A stretch of DNA of 55,323 nucleotides from DASXRA01 sp036506155 (GTDB lineage Bacteria > Actinomycetota > Actinomycetes > Mycobacteriales > Jatrophihabitantaceae): contig DASXSF010000073.1 in the NCBI GenBank assembly GCA_036506155.1, positions 1-55,323 on the forward strand. The letters are read 5' to 3'. The notes beneath the pieces are model-generated. The model made no database searches. It was not told the origin of the DNA and saw only the letters and a list, made by a program, of their open reading frames with translations. A program made the position numbers and the translations under genes. Position 1 is the first letter of the stretch, and each line of letters begins with the position of its first letter. Of this stretch, positions 1 to 8,299 are shown piece by piece.

Positions 1-31
1 AGTGCGGGTTCGATTCCCGTCGCCCGCTCCA
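1..31 (+). tRNA. tRNA-Gly, 3' portion only
   Basis: Only the T-arm and acceptor strand are inside the window. The T-loop TTCGATT sits in a GCGGG/CCCGT stem, followed by CGCCCGC, discriminator T and an encoded CCA ending at 31. The acceptor strand fits the usual actinobacterial tRNA-Gly 5' strand GCGGGCG. The anticodon is outside the window, so the identity is inferred. In mycobacteria a tRNA-Gly lies near tig and rpiB, which agrees with the genes that follow. Confidence 0.75.
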
Positions 32-55
32 GGCGAGAGGCCCCGCCGCGGCGCG

Positions 56-430
56 CTATTTGTATCGAAAGCCGTCGAGAAAGCGGCGGAACACGCCGCC
101 GCTGCGCGGCAGTGGTGCTGCCGGCGGTGGCGCAGTGCGGCGCTGCACGGCGACCGGCTGGTCGTAGTCGGTGCGCGCGATGGCGTCCACGACCTGCTGC
201 TCGTCGAATGTCTCCGAGCCGTCGATGGACGGCACGAAGCCGACCAGCATCCCGTCGCGCATCACCTGCGCCTCCAGGCCAGCAGTGCCATCGCTGTCCC
301 AGACGGCCTCGCGTCCGTCGCGCAGCGCGATGCGCACGCCGAACTGATAAACACCCTCTTTCGCCGTGCGTGCGTCGATGCCGCGCTCACGCAGCGCATC
401 GACAACCCGACGGGCCCGGTTCTCCTCCAT
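56..430 (-). CDS. conserved hypothetical protein, 124 aa
   Basis: I do not recognise a named family. The ATG at 430 gives a compact soluble protein beginning MEENRARRVVDALRERG. The first 90 residues look like a small alpha/beta domain in which charged helices alternate with strands containing GVRIALRDGREAVWDS. A proline- and arginine-rich tail ends in RRFLDGFRYK. There is no signal peptide or membrane segment. An upstream extension to 805 is low-complexity and antisense to the next gene, so the shorter start is preferred. It is divergent from the gene at 489, with 58 bases between them. Confidence 0.6.
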   Translation of the reverse strand: MEENRARRVVDALRERGIDARTAKEGVYQFGVRIALRDGREAVWDSDGTAGLEAQVMRDGMLVGFVPSIDGSETFDEQQVVDAIARTDYDQPVAVQRRTAPPPAAPLPRSGGVFRRFLDGFRYK

Positions 431-488
431 CGCCGGACTACGGTACGTGAGCCGGCTATGTGTTTGCTGCGAGGCAGAATGGTCTGCC

Positions 489-812
489 ATGACGGCTGAA
501 CGTCCCCAGCGGCGGCGACGCCGGCGAGCCGTGTGGCGCCCCGGTGTAGGAATCACCCGCACGGACGAAGTGAGCGCCGAGACGAGTGCGCCCGCTGACG
601 AGCCCGAGACCGAGCCGGCCGCGGCCAAGCGGCGGCGTCCGGAGCCGAGCGAGCGCGGGTTGCGCGACCTGGTCGGCAGCGGTCCGTCCCAGGTCGGGCC
701 TACCCGGGCGATGCGCGCCCGCGACGCCAACCGCCCGACCGAAGCCGATCTGGCCCAGGCCGAACAGGAAGTAGCGCTGGTGCGCCGGCACTGGAAGCCA
801 CCCAAGACGTAG
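489..812 (+). CDS. conserved actinobacterial hypothetical protein, 107 aa
   Basis: Starts at the ATG at 489. The N-terminal half is very basic and then acidic and low-complexity (a run of arginines, then an Ala/Glu/Pro stretch), probably disordered. The C-terminal 50 residues are well defined, with the pattern RDLVGSGPSQVGPTRAMRARD, then a helix rich in Ala and Glu, ending RRHWKPPKT. I recall similar short proteins ending in an RRHW-x-P motif near rpiB in other actinobacteria, with no assigned function. It converges on rpiB with 20 bases between. Confidence 0.65.
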   Translation: MTAERPQRRRRRRAVWRPGVGITRTDEVSAETSAPADEPETEPAAAKRRRPEPSERGLRDLVGSGPSQVGPTRAMRARDANRPTEADLAQAEQEVALVRRHWKPPKT

Positions 813-832
813 GGCGCCGCAACCGCCAGTCC

Positions 833-1288
833 CTAGACGTGTCCGGTGCGCTCGTACTCGCTGATCTCGTCGATGCGCCGGATGTGGCGCGGGTCGAATG
901 AGAACGGCGTGGCGAGAAAGATCTCGACGAAACGCTGCGCGTCGGCCCCGGGGTGGTTACGGGCGCCGATCGCCATGACGTTGGCGTCGTTGTGCTCCCG
1001 GGCGAGCCGGGCCGTCTCATCGCTCCACACCAGCGCGGCCCTGACGCCGGCGACCTTATTCGCCGCGATCTGCTCACCGTTACCCGAGCCGCCGATCACC
1101 ACGCCCAGGCTGCCCGCGTCGGCGACCGTGCGGCTGGCCGCCGCGATACACGGCGGCGGGTAGTCGTCGCCCGGGTTGTACGTCAGGGCGCCGCAGTCGA
1201 CCGGATCGTGGCCGATGGCCTTCAGGTGCTCCATCAGGGACGACTTGAGCTCGAAACCCGCGTGGTCGCTGCCCAGGTAGACGCGCAT
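833..1288 (-). CDS. rpiB: ribose-5-phosphate isomerase B, 151 aa
   Basis: Interconverts ribose-5-phosphate and ribulose-5-phosphate in the cytosolic pentose phosphate pathway. The N-terminus MRVYLGSDHAGF and the loop GGSGNGEQIAANKV (about residues 66-79) are RpiB hallmarks. The general base is a cysteine in E. coli RpiB but a glutamate (Glu75) in the mycobacterial enzyme; here Glu72 occupies that place, so this is the actinobacterial type. Length is normal. Upstream of the ATG is GATGAT followed by six bases, a possible leaderless arrangement. It is followed downstream by the two conserved hypotheticals. Confidence 0.95.
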   Translation of the reverse strand: MRVYLGSDHAGFELKSSLMEHLKAIGHDPVDCGALTYNPGDDYPPPCIAAASRTVADAGSLGVVIGGSGNGEQIAANKVAGVRAALVWSDETARLAREHNDANVMAIGARNHPGADAQRFVEIFLATPFSFDPRHIRRIDEISEYERTGHV

Positions 1289-1339
1289 ACGGGCATCATC
1301 GCAGGCGTGCCGTACGCGGCGCAGTGTGCTCGAGGTCGG

Positions 1340-1954
1340 CTAGTCGAAGCGGGGACGCTCGGTGCGGGTGCGCTTGAGTTCGAAGAAGTACGGATAGCCG
1401 GCGAGCAACCGGGCGCCGTCCCAGATGCGCACCGCGTCGTCGCCGCGCGGGATTCGAGTCAAGACCGGCCCGAAGAACGCCACACCGTCGACGTGGATGA
1501 CGGGGGTCCCGACCTCGTAGCCGACCGGGTCCATGCCGACGTGGTGCGACTTGCGCAGTGCGTCGTCGTATTCCGTGGAATCGGCGGCGTCGGCGAGCGA
1601 CTCGGGCAGGGCCACGTCGGCGAGCGCCTCGACGATCGCGGCGCGATCGAGTTCGCGGCCCTCGACGTGCCGCCTCGTGCCGAGCGCCGTGTAGAGATCA
1701 CGCAGGACGCTAGTCCCGGCTGCCTGTTCGGCGGCGATGGCGACTCGCACGGGCCCCCACGTCCGGTCCATCACGGCGCGGTACTTCTCCGGCAGGTCGC
1801 GCCCCTCGTTCAGTACGGACAGGGACATCACGTGGAAGCTGAGGTCCATCGGGCGCTGCCGCTCGACCTCGAGGATCCACCGCGACGTCACCCATGCGTA
1901 GGGGCAGGCGGGGTCGAACCAGAAATCGACGGCACTACGGTCGGAATCGCTCAC
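1340..1954 (-). CDS. DsbA-family thioredoxin-fold protein, Rv2466c-like, 204 aa
   Basis: Closely resembles M. tuberculosis Rv2466c, a mycothiol-dependent DsbA-like protein and nitroreductase: the N-terminal FWFDPxCP, the SRWILEVER helix, the GPVRVAIAAEQ segment and the C-terminal FFELKRTRTE all match as I remember that protein. The redox motif here is C17-P-Y-A20. Rv2466c has CPWC, so the second cysteine is missing and a two-cysteine mechanism is not possible at this site. The start is GTG at 1954, with TACGCT seven bases upstream, which suggests a leaderless mRNA. Position between rpiB and pepN matches the mycobacterial order. Confidence 0.88.
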   Translation of the reverse strand: MSDSDRSAVDFWFDPACPYAWVTSRWILEVERQRPMDLSFHVMSLSVLNEGRDLPEKYRAVMDRTWGPVRVAIAAEQAAGTSVLRDLYTALGTRRHVEGRELDRAAIVEALADVALPESLADAADSTEYDDALRKSHHVGMDPVGYEVGTPVIHVDGVAFFGPVLTRIPRGDDAVRIWDGARLLAGYPYFFELKRTRTERPRFD

Positions 1955-2002
1955 AAAGCTCAGCGTAGCGCGATAGTTGAACGCGCGACCGCCCTTGCGT
2001 GG

Positions 2003-2455
2003 TCACTGCCGCGCCCGGAGCAGTGCGAGCGCCTCGTCAGCGTGTTTGTCCATGTTGAGTTCGCTGGCGATCACGCCGAGCACTCGGCGGTCGGTGTCTA
2101 TCACGAACGTGGTGCGCTTCACCGGGACGGGACCGAAGCGGCGCTTCACCCCGAACAGGCGCCCGACGGCTCCGTCCACATCGGACAGCAGCGGGTAGTC
2201 GAAGCCGTGCAGGTCGCTGAACTGCTTCTGCTTTGCGACCGGATCGGCGCTGATGCCGACGCGCTGCGCCCCCACTTCGGTGAACTCGGCGGCGAGGTCG
2301 CGGAAGTGGCAGCTCTCCTTTGTGCACCCGGTGGTCATGGCCATTGGGTAGAAGAACAGCACCACGGGACCGGCGGCGAGCAACCCGCTCAGGGTTCGGG
2401 GCGTACCGTCCTGGTCAGGCAACTCGAAGTCGGGGACGATGTCGTTCGGCCTCAT
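2003..2455 (-). CDS. bcp: thiol peroxidase of the BCP/PrxQ family, 150 aa
   Basis: Reduces hydrogen peroxide and organic hydroperoxides using thioredoxin or mycoredoxin as reductant. The AhpC/TSA fold is complete: FELPDQDG near the N-terminus, then FFYPMAMTTGCTKESC with peroxidatic Cys44 and a second cysteine five residues on (Cys49), the alpha-2 resolving arrangement of this subfamily. The threonine three positions before Cys44 (T41) is conserved in peroxiredoxins. Start is the ATG at 2455, with TACGCT seven bases upstream (leaderless-like). Divergent from pepN. Confidence 0.93.
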   Translation of the reverse strand: MRPNDIVPDFELPDQDGTPRTLSGLLAAGPVVLFFYPMAMTTGCTKESCHFRDLAAEFTEVGAQRVGISADPVAKQKQFSDLHGFDYPLLSDVDGAVGRLFGVKRRFGPVPVKRTTFVIDTDRRVLGVIASELNMDKHADEALALLRARQ

Positions 2456-2530
2456 GCCCGCCAGCGTATTGCCATCGCGATCAGTACCATCCGTGGCGCG
2501 AACCCTGCTGATCTCGACCCCGGGAGTCTC

Positions 2531-5104
2531 GTGACTGTACCCAATCTCACCCGCGAGGACGCCGGCGTCCGCGCTGCCCTGCTGCGCGTCGAGTCCTACG
2601 ACGTCTCGCTCGACTTCACCGACGCCGACGGCGCACCGACGGACAAGACGTTCCGCTCGGTCACTACGGTGCGCTTCGCAGCCGGCCGGTCCGGCGCTTC
2701 GACGTTCCTCGACCTGGTCGCCGACACCATCGACAAGGTGACGCTGAACGACCAGCTCGTCGACGTGTCCGGCTACGAACCAGACCGGGGCGTCGTGCTG
2801 ACAGGGCTTGCCGCCGACAACGTCGTGGTCGTCGAGGCCCAGATGGCGTACACGAACACCGGCGAGGGTATGCATCGCTTCGTCGACCCGATCGACGGCG
2901 AGGCATACCTGTACAGCCAGTTCGAGACTGCGGACGCCAAGCGCGTCTACGCCTGCTTCGACCAACCGGACCTGAAAGCGAGCTTTACGTTCCACGCGAC
3001 GGTGCCGGACGCCTGGGAGGTCGTGTCCAACAGCAAACCGGCGCACACGCAGCAGCACGAGAACCGCAGCAAGACTGTGCACTTCGTCCCGACGCCGCGC
3101 CTCAGCGCGTATATCAGCGCCCTCGTCGCCGGCCCGTACCATGTGGCGCGCGATCATCATGACGGCATCGATCTCGGCGTGTACTGCCGCAAGAGCCTTG
3201 CCGAACACCTCGATCCGGACGAGATCTTCACGATCACGAGGCAGGGCTTCGACTGGTACCACGCTAGCTTCGGGGTGCGGTACTTCCTCGACAAGTACGA
3301 CCAGCTCTTCGTCCCGGAGTTCAATGCCGGCGCCATGGAGAACGCCGGCTGCGTGACTATCCGCGAGGACTACCTGTTCCGGGGCAAGGTCACCGACGCG
3401 CGGCGGGAGCGGCGCGGCGAGGTGATCCTGCACGAGATGGCACACATGTGGTTCGGCGATCTGGTCACGATGCGGTGGTGGGACGACCTATGGCTGAACG
3501 AGTCCTTCGCGACGTACGTCGCGGCCTTGTGCCAGGCGGAAGCAACGCGGTTCACCAACGCCTGGACGACGTTCGCCAATGTCGAGAAGACCTGGGCGTA
3601 CCGGCAGGATCAACAGCCGACCACCCATCCGATCGCCACCGACGCGCCGGACGTGCAGACAGCGGAGATCAACTACGACGGGATCACCTACGCGAAGGGC
3701 GCGAGCGTACTGAAGCAGCTCGCCGCCTACGTCGGCCGCGACCACTTCCTGGCCAGCCTGCACGAGTACTTCACCGAGCACGCGTACGGCAACACCACTC
3801 TCACTGACCTGCTCGACGCGCTCGCGGCCGCGTCCGGACGCGACCTCGGCGCGTGGTCGAAGCTGTGGCTCGAGACGGCAGGGCTCGACACCATGCGCGC
3901 CGAGTACGAGCTGGACACCGACGGGCGGTATTCGCGCTTCGAGCTCGTCCAGGCCGCGCCGACGGACGTGGCCGCGTCGAACGTGCTGCGCCCGCACCGA
4001 TTGGCAGTAGGGCTGTACGACAATGACCCTGACGGCAATCTTGTGCGCACCCGCCGTGTCGAATTGGACGTGATCGGCGAGCGCACGCCGGTGCCCGAGC
4101 TGATCGGGGTAAGCGCTCCCCCGCTGCTGCTGGCCAACGACGACGATCTCACCTACTGCAAGCTGCGCCTGGACGACCGCAGCCTGCGCACACTGCGCGA
4201 CGGTGGCATCGCCCGACTGCCCGAGTCGCTGCCGAGGGCGCTGTGCTGGTCGGCCGCCTGGGACATGACCCGCGACGGCGAGCTCGCCACCCGCGACTAC
4301 CTGGCGCTGGTGCTTGCCGGCGCGGACGTGGAGTCCAACATCGGCCTGCTCCAATCGCTGAACCGCCAGGTCCTGCGCGCCCTGGAGATCTACGCCGACC
4401 CGTCCTGGGCGCCGGCCGGCTTCCGCGCGCTGGCCGAAAAGTCGTTCGCCGCCCTGCACGCCGCAGAACCCGGCTCCGACCACCAACTCGCCTGGGTACA
4501 CGCCTTCCTCGGTGCCGCACGCGACGCCGACCACCTCGAGGTCATCCGGGGGTTGCTCGACGGAAGTCATATCGTCGCCGGCCTGTCCTTGGATGCCGAA
4601 CTGCGCTGGGCCATCCTGCACTCCTTGTGTGCGCACGGAATGGCCGGCGACGAGGATATTGCCGCAGAGCTCGAACGTGATCCGTCGGCCGCCGGGCACC
4701 GGCACGCCGCGACGGCCAGGGCGCTGCGACCGCTCGCCGAGGCCAAGGCCGAGGCGTGGCGGCTGGCCACCGAGGACGACACAGTTCCGAACGCCGTGCA
4801 GGAGGCCGTGATCCGCGGCTTCTCTCATCCGGCGCAGGGCGATCTCGTTGCGCCCTACATGCCGCGGTACTTCGAGACGGTGCCGGACGTGTGGCGGCGG
4901 CGCTCCAGCGAGCTTGCGCAGACCGTCGTGATCGGGCTCTTCCCGAGCTGGACGTCGACCATCACCCAGGACACCCTCGACACCGCCGACGAATTCCTCG
5001 CCCGCTCGGAGCTGGCGCCGGGGCTACGCCGGCTGGTGAGCGAGGGGCGGGCCGACATCGTCCGCGCCCTGCGAGCGCGCGCCACCGATACAGCAGCAGG
5101 CTGA
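2531..5104 (+). CDS. pepN: aminopeptidase N, M1 family, 857 aa
   Basis: Zinc metallopeptidase that removes N-terminal residues from peptides in the cytoplasm. The substrate-anchoring motif GAMENAG lies near residues 268-274. The zinc site is HEMAH (H301, E302, H305) followed after 18 residues by the third ligand E324 in WLNESFATY. The C-terminal half is the helical ERAP1-like domain. The start is GTG at 2531, giving MTVPNLTREDAGVRAALL, the usual actinobacterial N-terminus, with GGGAG just upstream. The reading frame is open far upstream, but that part is antisense to bcp, the DsbA-like gene and rpiB. Length is typical for the family. Confidence 0.95.
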   Translation: MTVPNLTREDAGVRAALLRVESYDVSLDFTDADGAPTDKTFRSVTTVRFAAGRSGASTFLDLVADTIDKVTLNDQLVDVSGYEPDRGVVLTGLAADNVVVVEAQMAYTNTGEGMHRFVDPIDGEAYLYSQFETADAKRVYACFDQPDLKASFTFHATVPDAWEVVSNSKPAHTQQHENRSKTVHFVPTPRLSAYISALVAGPYHVARDHHDGIDLGVYCRKSLAEHLDPDEIFTITRQGFDWYHASFGVRYFLDKYDQLFVPEFNAGAMENAGCVTIREDYLFRGKVTDARRERRGEVILHEMAHMWFGDLVTMRWWDDLWLNESFATYVAALCQAEATRFTNAWTTFANVEKTWAYRQDQQPTTHPIATDAPDVQTAEINYDGITYAKGASVLKQLAAYVGRDHFLASLHEYFTEHAYGNTTLTDLLDALAAASGRDLGAWSKLWLETAGLDTMRAEYELDTDGRYSRFELVQAAPTDVAASNVLRPHRLAVGLYDNDPDGNLVRTRRVELDVIGERTPVPELIGVSAPPLLLANDDDLTYCKLRLDDRSLRTLRDGGIARLPESLPRALCWSAAWDMTRDGELATRDYLALVLAGADVESNIGLLQSLNRQVLRALEIYADPSWAPAGFRALAEKSFAALHAAEPGSDHQLAWVHAFLGAARDADHLEVIRGLLDGSHIVAGLSLDAELRWAILHSLCAHGMAGDEDIAAELERDPSAAGHRHAATARALRPLAEAKAEAWRLATEDDTVPNAVQEAVIRGFSHPAQGDLVAPYMPRYFETVPDVWRRRSSELAQTVVIGLFPSWTSTITQDTLDTADEFLARSELAPGLRRLVSEGRADIVRALRARATDTAAG

Positions 5105-5128
5105 CACCTGGCCACCGGTGCGAGGACC

Positions 5129-5159
5129 GCTCGCGCGAAGAGCCCGCGGCTGTGCGAGC
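5129..5159. terminator. bidirectional hairpin between converging genes
   Basis: Nested inverted repeat between the ends of pepN and the DUF5130 gene. The outer arms are GCTCGC and GCGAGC and the inner arms AGCC and GGCT around CGC. There is no clear T-run, so this is a weak termination call based on position and folding potential. Confidence 0.4.
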
Positions 5160-5171
5160 GCAGCGAGCTTG

Positions 5172-5597
5172 TTACGGCCGGCCGGCGGCGTCGGCGAGCA
5201 TGCGCAGTCCGGTCACGATGCCGCCGGCAAGGTCGCCGGAAGAGAAGGCCGCGCGCATGCCCAGCGCGGCGAGAGCGCACGCGCGGTTCGGCAGCCGTGG
5301 TGCGGACGTCTCGCCGGTGACGATGTGCAGCTTGCGCTGCCCCGGTGACACGGCGACGAGCACGGCGCCGTCGACGTCGGTCGCCAGCTTGCCGAACAGT
5401 CCCTCGGCGGTGGCGCGCGACGGGTCGGCGAGCTCGCCCACATAAACGGAGAACGTCAGGCCGGTCTCACGGCTGGACAATGTCAGCGCCTCGTCGATGC
5501 GCGCCAGCTGCCGTGTGGTGAACGGGCTCGTGTCGTCGCGACCCGCCGTCGGACCGTGCGCAACCAGTTCACCGGCCGGCTTGGCGTCACCACTCAC
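5172..5597 (-). CDS. DUF5130 family protein (TPM-like), 141 aa
   Basis: Soluble protein with the DUF5130/TPM-like fold: the region around FSVYVGEL, the central DVDGAVLVAVSPGQRKLHIVTG and a helical C-terminus containing GLRMLAD. The GTG at 5597 is chosen because GGGAGGT lies about seven bases upstream; earlier codons only give a low-complexity extension. The start overlaps the end of ctaJ by 11 bases, so the two are translationally coupled. In mycobacteria the equivalent gene is also next to ctaJ and pepN. A link to cytochrome oxidase is inferred from this linkage. Confidence 0.75.
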   Translation of the reverse strand: MSGDAKPAGELVAHGPTAGRDDTSPFTTRQLARIDEALTLSSRETGLTFSVYVGELADPSRATAEGLFGKLATDVDGAVLVAVSPGQRKLHIVTGETSAPRLPNRACALAALGMRAAFSSGDLAGGIVTGLRMLADAAGRP

Positions 5598-5868
5598 CGC
5601 TGGCACCTCCCACCGCGTTGGGGGTGGGCGCCTGGTCACCGGACTCGATCGCGGGACGGCTGGGCGCGCCGACGGCACGATGCGGCGCGGAGCTGTTCTC
5701 GGGTAGAGGGCGCGGGATGTACCAGACGGGGGCGTACGTCCAGGGCTTGCCCGGCCGGTAGCGGTTGGGCTGGCGGAGCTGGCTTGGCCCGAAGATCAGC
5801 AACGCGAACACGGCAACGACCGCAAGCGGGATGCCGGCAAATACCAGCGCCGTCTGCGCAACACTCAC
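5587..5868 (-). CDS. ctaJ: aa3-type cytochrome oxidase accessory subunit CtaJ, 93 aa
   Basis: Small single-pass membrane protein. Residues about 5-26 form one transmembrane helix (ALVFAGIPLAVVAVFALLIF). A motif KPWTYAPVWY follows, and the C-terminus is GGASGEW. The mycobacterial CtaJ subunit of the III2-IV2 respiratory supercomplex has, as I recall it, the same plan: a short N-terminus, one helix, a PWTHAP-like motif and a terminal GASGKW. The GTG at 5868 is the best start. The middle (Pro/Ala/Ser-rich) is poorly conserved. It is the first gene of a two-gene unit with DUF5130. Confidence 0.72.
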   Translation of the reverse strand: MSVAQTALVFAGIPLAVVAVFALLIFGPSQLRQPNRYRPGKPWTYAPVWYIPRPLPENSSAPHRAVGAPSRPAIESGDQAPTPNAVGGASGEW

Positions 5869-5905
5869 GTCGACACGGTAGCGAACGCGGGCATGTCCCT
5901 CGCAC

Positions 5906-7324
5906 TCAGGCGGCCCATGGCGGCGCATGTCGATCGCGCCACGGCGCGGCTGACTCGAGCTGGACGGCGAGGCTCACCAGCGTGGCCTCGTCGGCACGCC
6001 TGCCGACGAACATCATGCCGATCGGCAGGCCTTCGGCGCTCTGGTACAGCGGCAGCGAGATCGCCGGCTGGCCGGTCGCGTTGATCGCGGCGGTGAACGG
6101 GGTGAACCGCTTCTGCCGCTCGAAGTCCGCAGCCGGATCGGCGTCCGTGAACCAGCCGATGGACGGTGGCAGCGTCGCGAGCGTCGGCGTGAGCACCGCG
6201 TCGAACGCGGCGCTCGCCGCCATGGCCTGCCGGGCGAACAGCCCAAGTGTCCCGACCGCCTGCGCGTATTGCGGTCCGCTGACGGCGCGGCCGCGTTCGC
6301 GCAGGTACCGGGTGAGCGGGCGCAACTCGGCTTCGCGAGCCGGATCGACGGGGGCAGTGTGCGCAGAGACGGCCCACACCGTCTCGAACGCCGGCACCGC
6401 GTCGGCAGGTACCGGGGAGTGGACGTCAGCTACGTCGTGGCCGAGGCTCGACAGAAGCAGACTGACCTTTTCCCAGGCGTCGCGCACCTGCGGGTCGATG
6501 TCGGCGTCCATCGGCGGCTGGATGAACCGGCCGATTCGCAGGCGCCCCGGATCACGCTCGCAAGCGCGCAAGAACGGCTGCGGCGGCAGCGGCAGCGGAT
6601 CGGGGTCGCCAGGACGCGGCCCGGCCACCGCGTCCAGGAATGCCGCCGCGTCCCGGACCGTGCGGGCCAGGCCCCCATACACGGAAAGCCGCGAGGAGTC
6701 GATGTCGAGCGGTCCTTTCGAAACCCGCCCGCGCGCCGGTTTGAGCCCGACCAGCCCACACGCGCTGGCCGGGATGCGGATCGACCCCCCGCCGTCGCTG
6801 CCCTGCGCGAACGCGATCAGACCGGCAGCCACCGCCGCGGCCGCTCCTCCGCTCGACCCGCCCGGCGTGCGCGAGAGGTCCCACGGGTTGCGTGCCGGCG
6901 GGCCGATGTCGGTCTCGGTGTAGCACGCTAGCCCGAATTCGGGAGTGGCTGTCTTGCCCACGCTGATTGCACCGGCGTTGCGCAGCGCCTCGACGACGTA
7001 GTCGTCGATGTCGGGCACGAAGTCCCGGTACAGCGTCGAACCCAGCTTCGTGACGACGCCCTTGGTGAGGTTGAGGTCCTTGATCGCGGTCGGGACCCCG
7101 AGCAGTGGGGGCAGATCGTCGGGGCGGTCTGCGGCGAGCACGGCTGCTTCGGCGGCCTTCGCGTGTTGCAGCGCGGCGTCGGCGGTCACGGTGACGAAGG
7201 CGCCGAGCCTGCCGTCCAGACGGGCGATGCGGTCGAGTGCGTGCTCGACCAGTTCGACCGGGCTCACCTCGCCGCGCCGGACCGCAGCTGCCGCCTCGAG
7301 CGCGGTCAGGTCGTGCAAATTCAT
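5906..7324 (-). CDS. amidase-signature family amidase, 472 aa
   Basis: Hydrolyses a carboxylic amide; the substrate is not identifiable. The Ser-cisSer-Lys triad is visible: Lys82 in GVPTAIKD, the cis-Ser in GGSSGG (residues 155-160), and nucleophile Ser181 in GSDGGGSIRIPAS. The full fold is present at normal length. GatA is unlikely because no gatB or gatC is nearby. The gene is divergent from a MarR-GNAT regulator with a perfect inverted repeat between them, so it is probably that regulator's target. TAGCGT lies six bases before the ATG, suggesting a leaderless start. Confidence 0.9.
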   Translation of the reverse strand: MNLHDLTALEAAAAVRRGEVSPVELVEHALDRIARLDGRLGAFVTVTADAALQHAKAAEAAVLAADRPDDLPPLLGVPTAIKDLNLTKGVVTKLGSTLYRDFVPDIDDYVVEALRNAGAISVGKTATPEFGLACYTETDIGPPARNPWDLSRTPGGSSGGAAAAVAAGLIAFAQGSDGGGSIRIPASACGLVGLKPARGRVSKGPLDIDSSRLSVYGGLARTVRDAAAFLDAVAGPRPGDPDPLPLPPQPFLRACERDPGRLRIGRFIQPPMDADIDPQVRDAWEKVSLLLSSLGHDVADVHSPVPADAVPAFETVWAVSAHTAPVDPAREAELRPLTRYLRERGRAVSGPQYAQAVGTLGLFARQAMAASAAFDAVLTPTLATLPPSIGWFTDADPAADFERQKRFTPFTAAINATGQPAISLPLYQSAEGLPIGMMFVGRRADEATLVSLAVQLESAAPWRDRHAPPWAA

Positions 7325-7346
7325 AGCGGCACGCTACCGCGCCCCA

Positions 7347-7369
7347 TATCTTTGCCTCGGTCAAAGATA
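7347..7369. promoter_or_regulatory. putative MarR operator
   Basis: Perfect inverted repeat TATCTTTG-N7-CAAAGATA in the 57-base divergent gap between the amidase (-) and the MarR-GNAT gene (+). It is AT-rich in a GC-rich genome, and its arm length and spacing suit a MarR dimer. It ends two bases before the GGAGGGG ribosome site of the regulator and would block transcription both ways. Confidence 0.7.
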
Positions 7370-7381
7370 CGGAGGGGTGCT

Positions 7382-8299
7382 GTGGACGAGACGGTCCCAG
7401 CCGTGCGCAGATTCAACCGCTACTACACGAACGTGATCGGAGCGCTCGGTGAGGGGCACCTCGAGACCGCGTTCACGCTCACCGAAGCGCGGGTGCTGTA
7501 CGAGCTGGCGCAGCACGACGCATGCGACGTCGTGCAACTGCGCCGTGAACTCGGCCTCGACGCCGGCTACGTCAGCCGGATCCTGACCCGCCTCGAGCGC
7601 GACGGGCTGACCATCGCACACCGGTCAGAAGCCGACGGCCGCCGCCTGGTCGTGCGCTTGACCAAGTCGGGCCACGCGACGTTCGCCACGTTGAACCGCC
7701 GCGCAAACCGCGACGTATCGCGGCTGATCGCGCCGCTCACGCCCGCCGAGCGGCGTCAGTTGCGGGACTCACTGGAGACCGTGCGCATGCTGCTGGATCG
7801 CGGTGGGCGCACCGGCGAGGTGGCGCTGCGCTCGCCCGGCCCGGGCGACCTCGGCTGGATCGTTGCGCGCAACGCCGAGCTGTACGCGGCCGAGTACGGA
7901 TGGGACGCCACCTACGAGGTGCTGGTCTCCCGTATCGTCGCCGACTTCGCCGCATCGCAGGATCCGGCGTATGAGCGCGCGTGGATCGCCGACGTCACGG
8001 GGCTGCGTGCGGGTTGCGTGCTGTGCGTACGCGCCGACGAGCACACCGCGAAACTTCGGCTGCTGCTCGTCGAGCCGGCGTTTCGTGGGCTGGGCGTGGG
8101 CCGCCGCCTCGTCGATGCCTGCGTCGCGTTCGCGCGCGAGGCCGGCTACCGGCGAATGACGCTGTGGACGCAAAGCGTCCTTGGCGCGGCTCGGCGAATC
8201 TACGACGCCGTCGGGTTCGAGTTGGTCGAGTCGGCGCCACACCGACGCTTCGGCGCGGACCTGGTTGAGGAGTCCTGGGAGCTGGATCTGTCAGGCTGA
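7382..8299 (+). CDS. MarR-type regulator fused to GNAT acetyltransferase, 305 aa
   Basis: Two-domain protein. Residues 1-140 are a MarR winged helix, with TLTEARVLYELAQ, a recognition region around GYVSRILTRLERDGL, and the wing HRSEADGRRLVVRLT. Residues 150-305 are a GNAT N-acetyltransferase with the acetyl-CoA loop VEPAFRGLGVGRRL and the C-terminal ARRIYDAVGFELVES. This fusion is known in actinobacteria and proteobacteria. The GTG at 7382 is preceded by GGAGGGG. The inverted repeat at 7347-7369 is its likely operator, making it a probable self-regulator and amidase regulator. The end overlaps the converging HNH gene by 9 bases. Confidence 0.9.
   Translation: MDETVPAVRRFNRYYTNVIGALGEGHLETAFTLTEARVLYELAQHDACDVVQLRRELGLDAGYVSRILTRLERDGLTIAHRSEADGRRLVVRLTKSGHATFATLNRRANRDVSRLIAPLTPAERRQLRDSLETVRMLLDRGGRTGEVALRSPGPGDLGWIVARNAELYAAEYGWDATYEVLVSRIVADFAASQDPAYERAWIADVTGLRAGCVLCVRADEHTAKLRLLLVEPAFRGLGVGRRLVDACVAFAREAGYRRMTLWTQSVLGAARRIYDAVGFELVESAPHRRFGADLVEESWELDLSG

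Noticed and set aside
953..2530. Upstream extension of pepN in the same frame
   Set aside because: It is antisense to rpiB, the DsbA-like gene and bcp, all of which have clear family motifs; pepN has a good GTG start at 2531.
5906..7324. Amidase as a GatA subunit of tRNA-dependent amidotransferase
   Set aside because: No gatB or gatC nearby, and it is paired with a MarR regulator, which fits a catabolic amidase.
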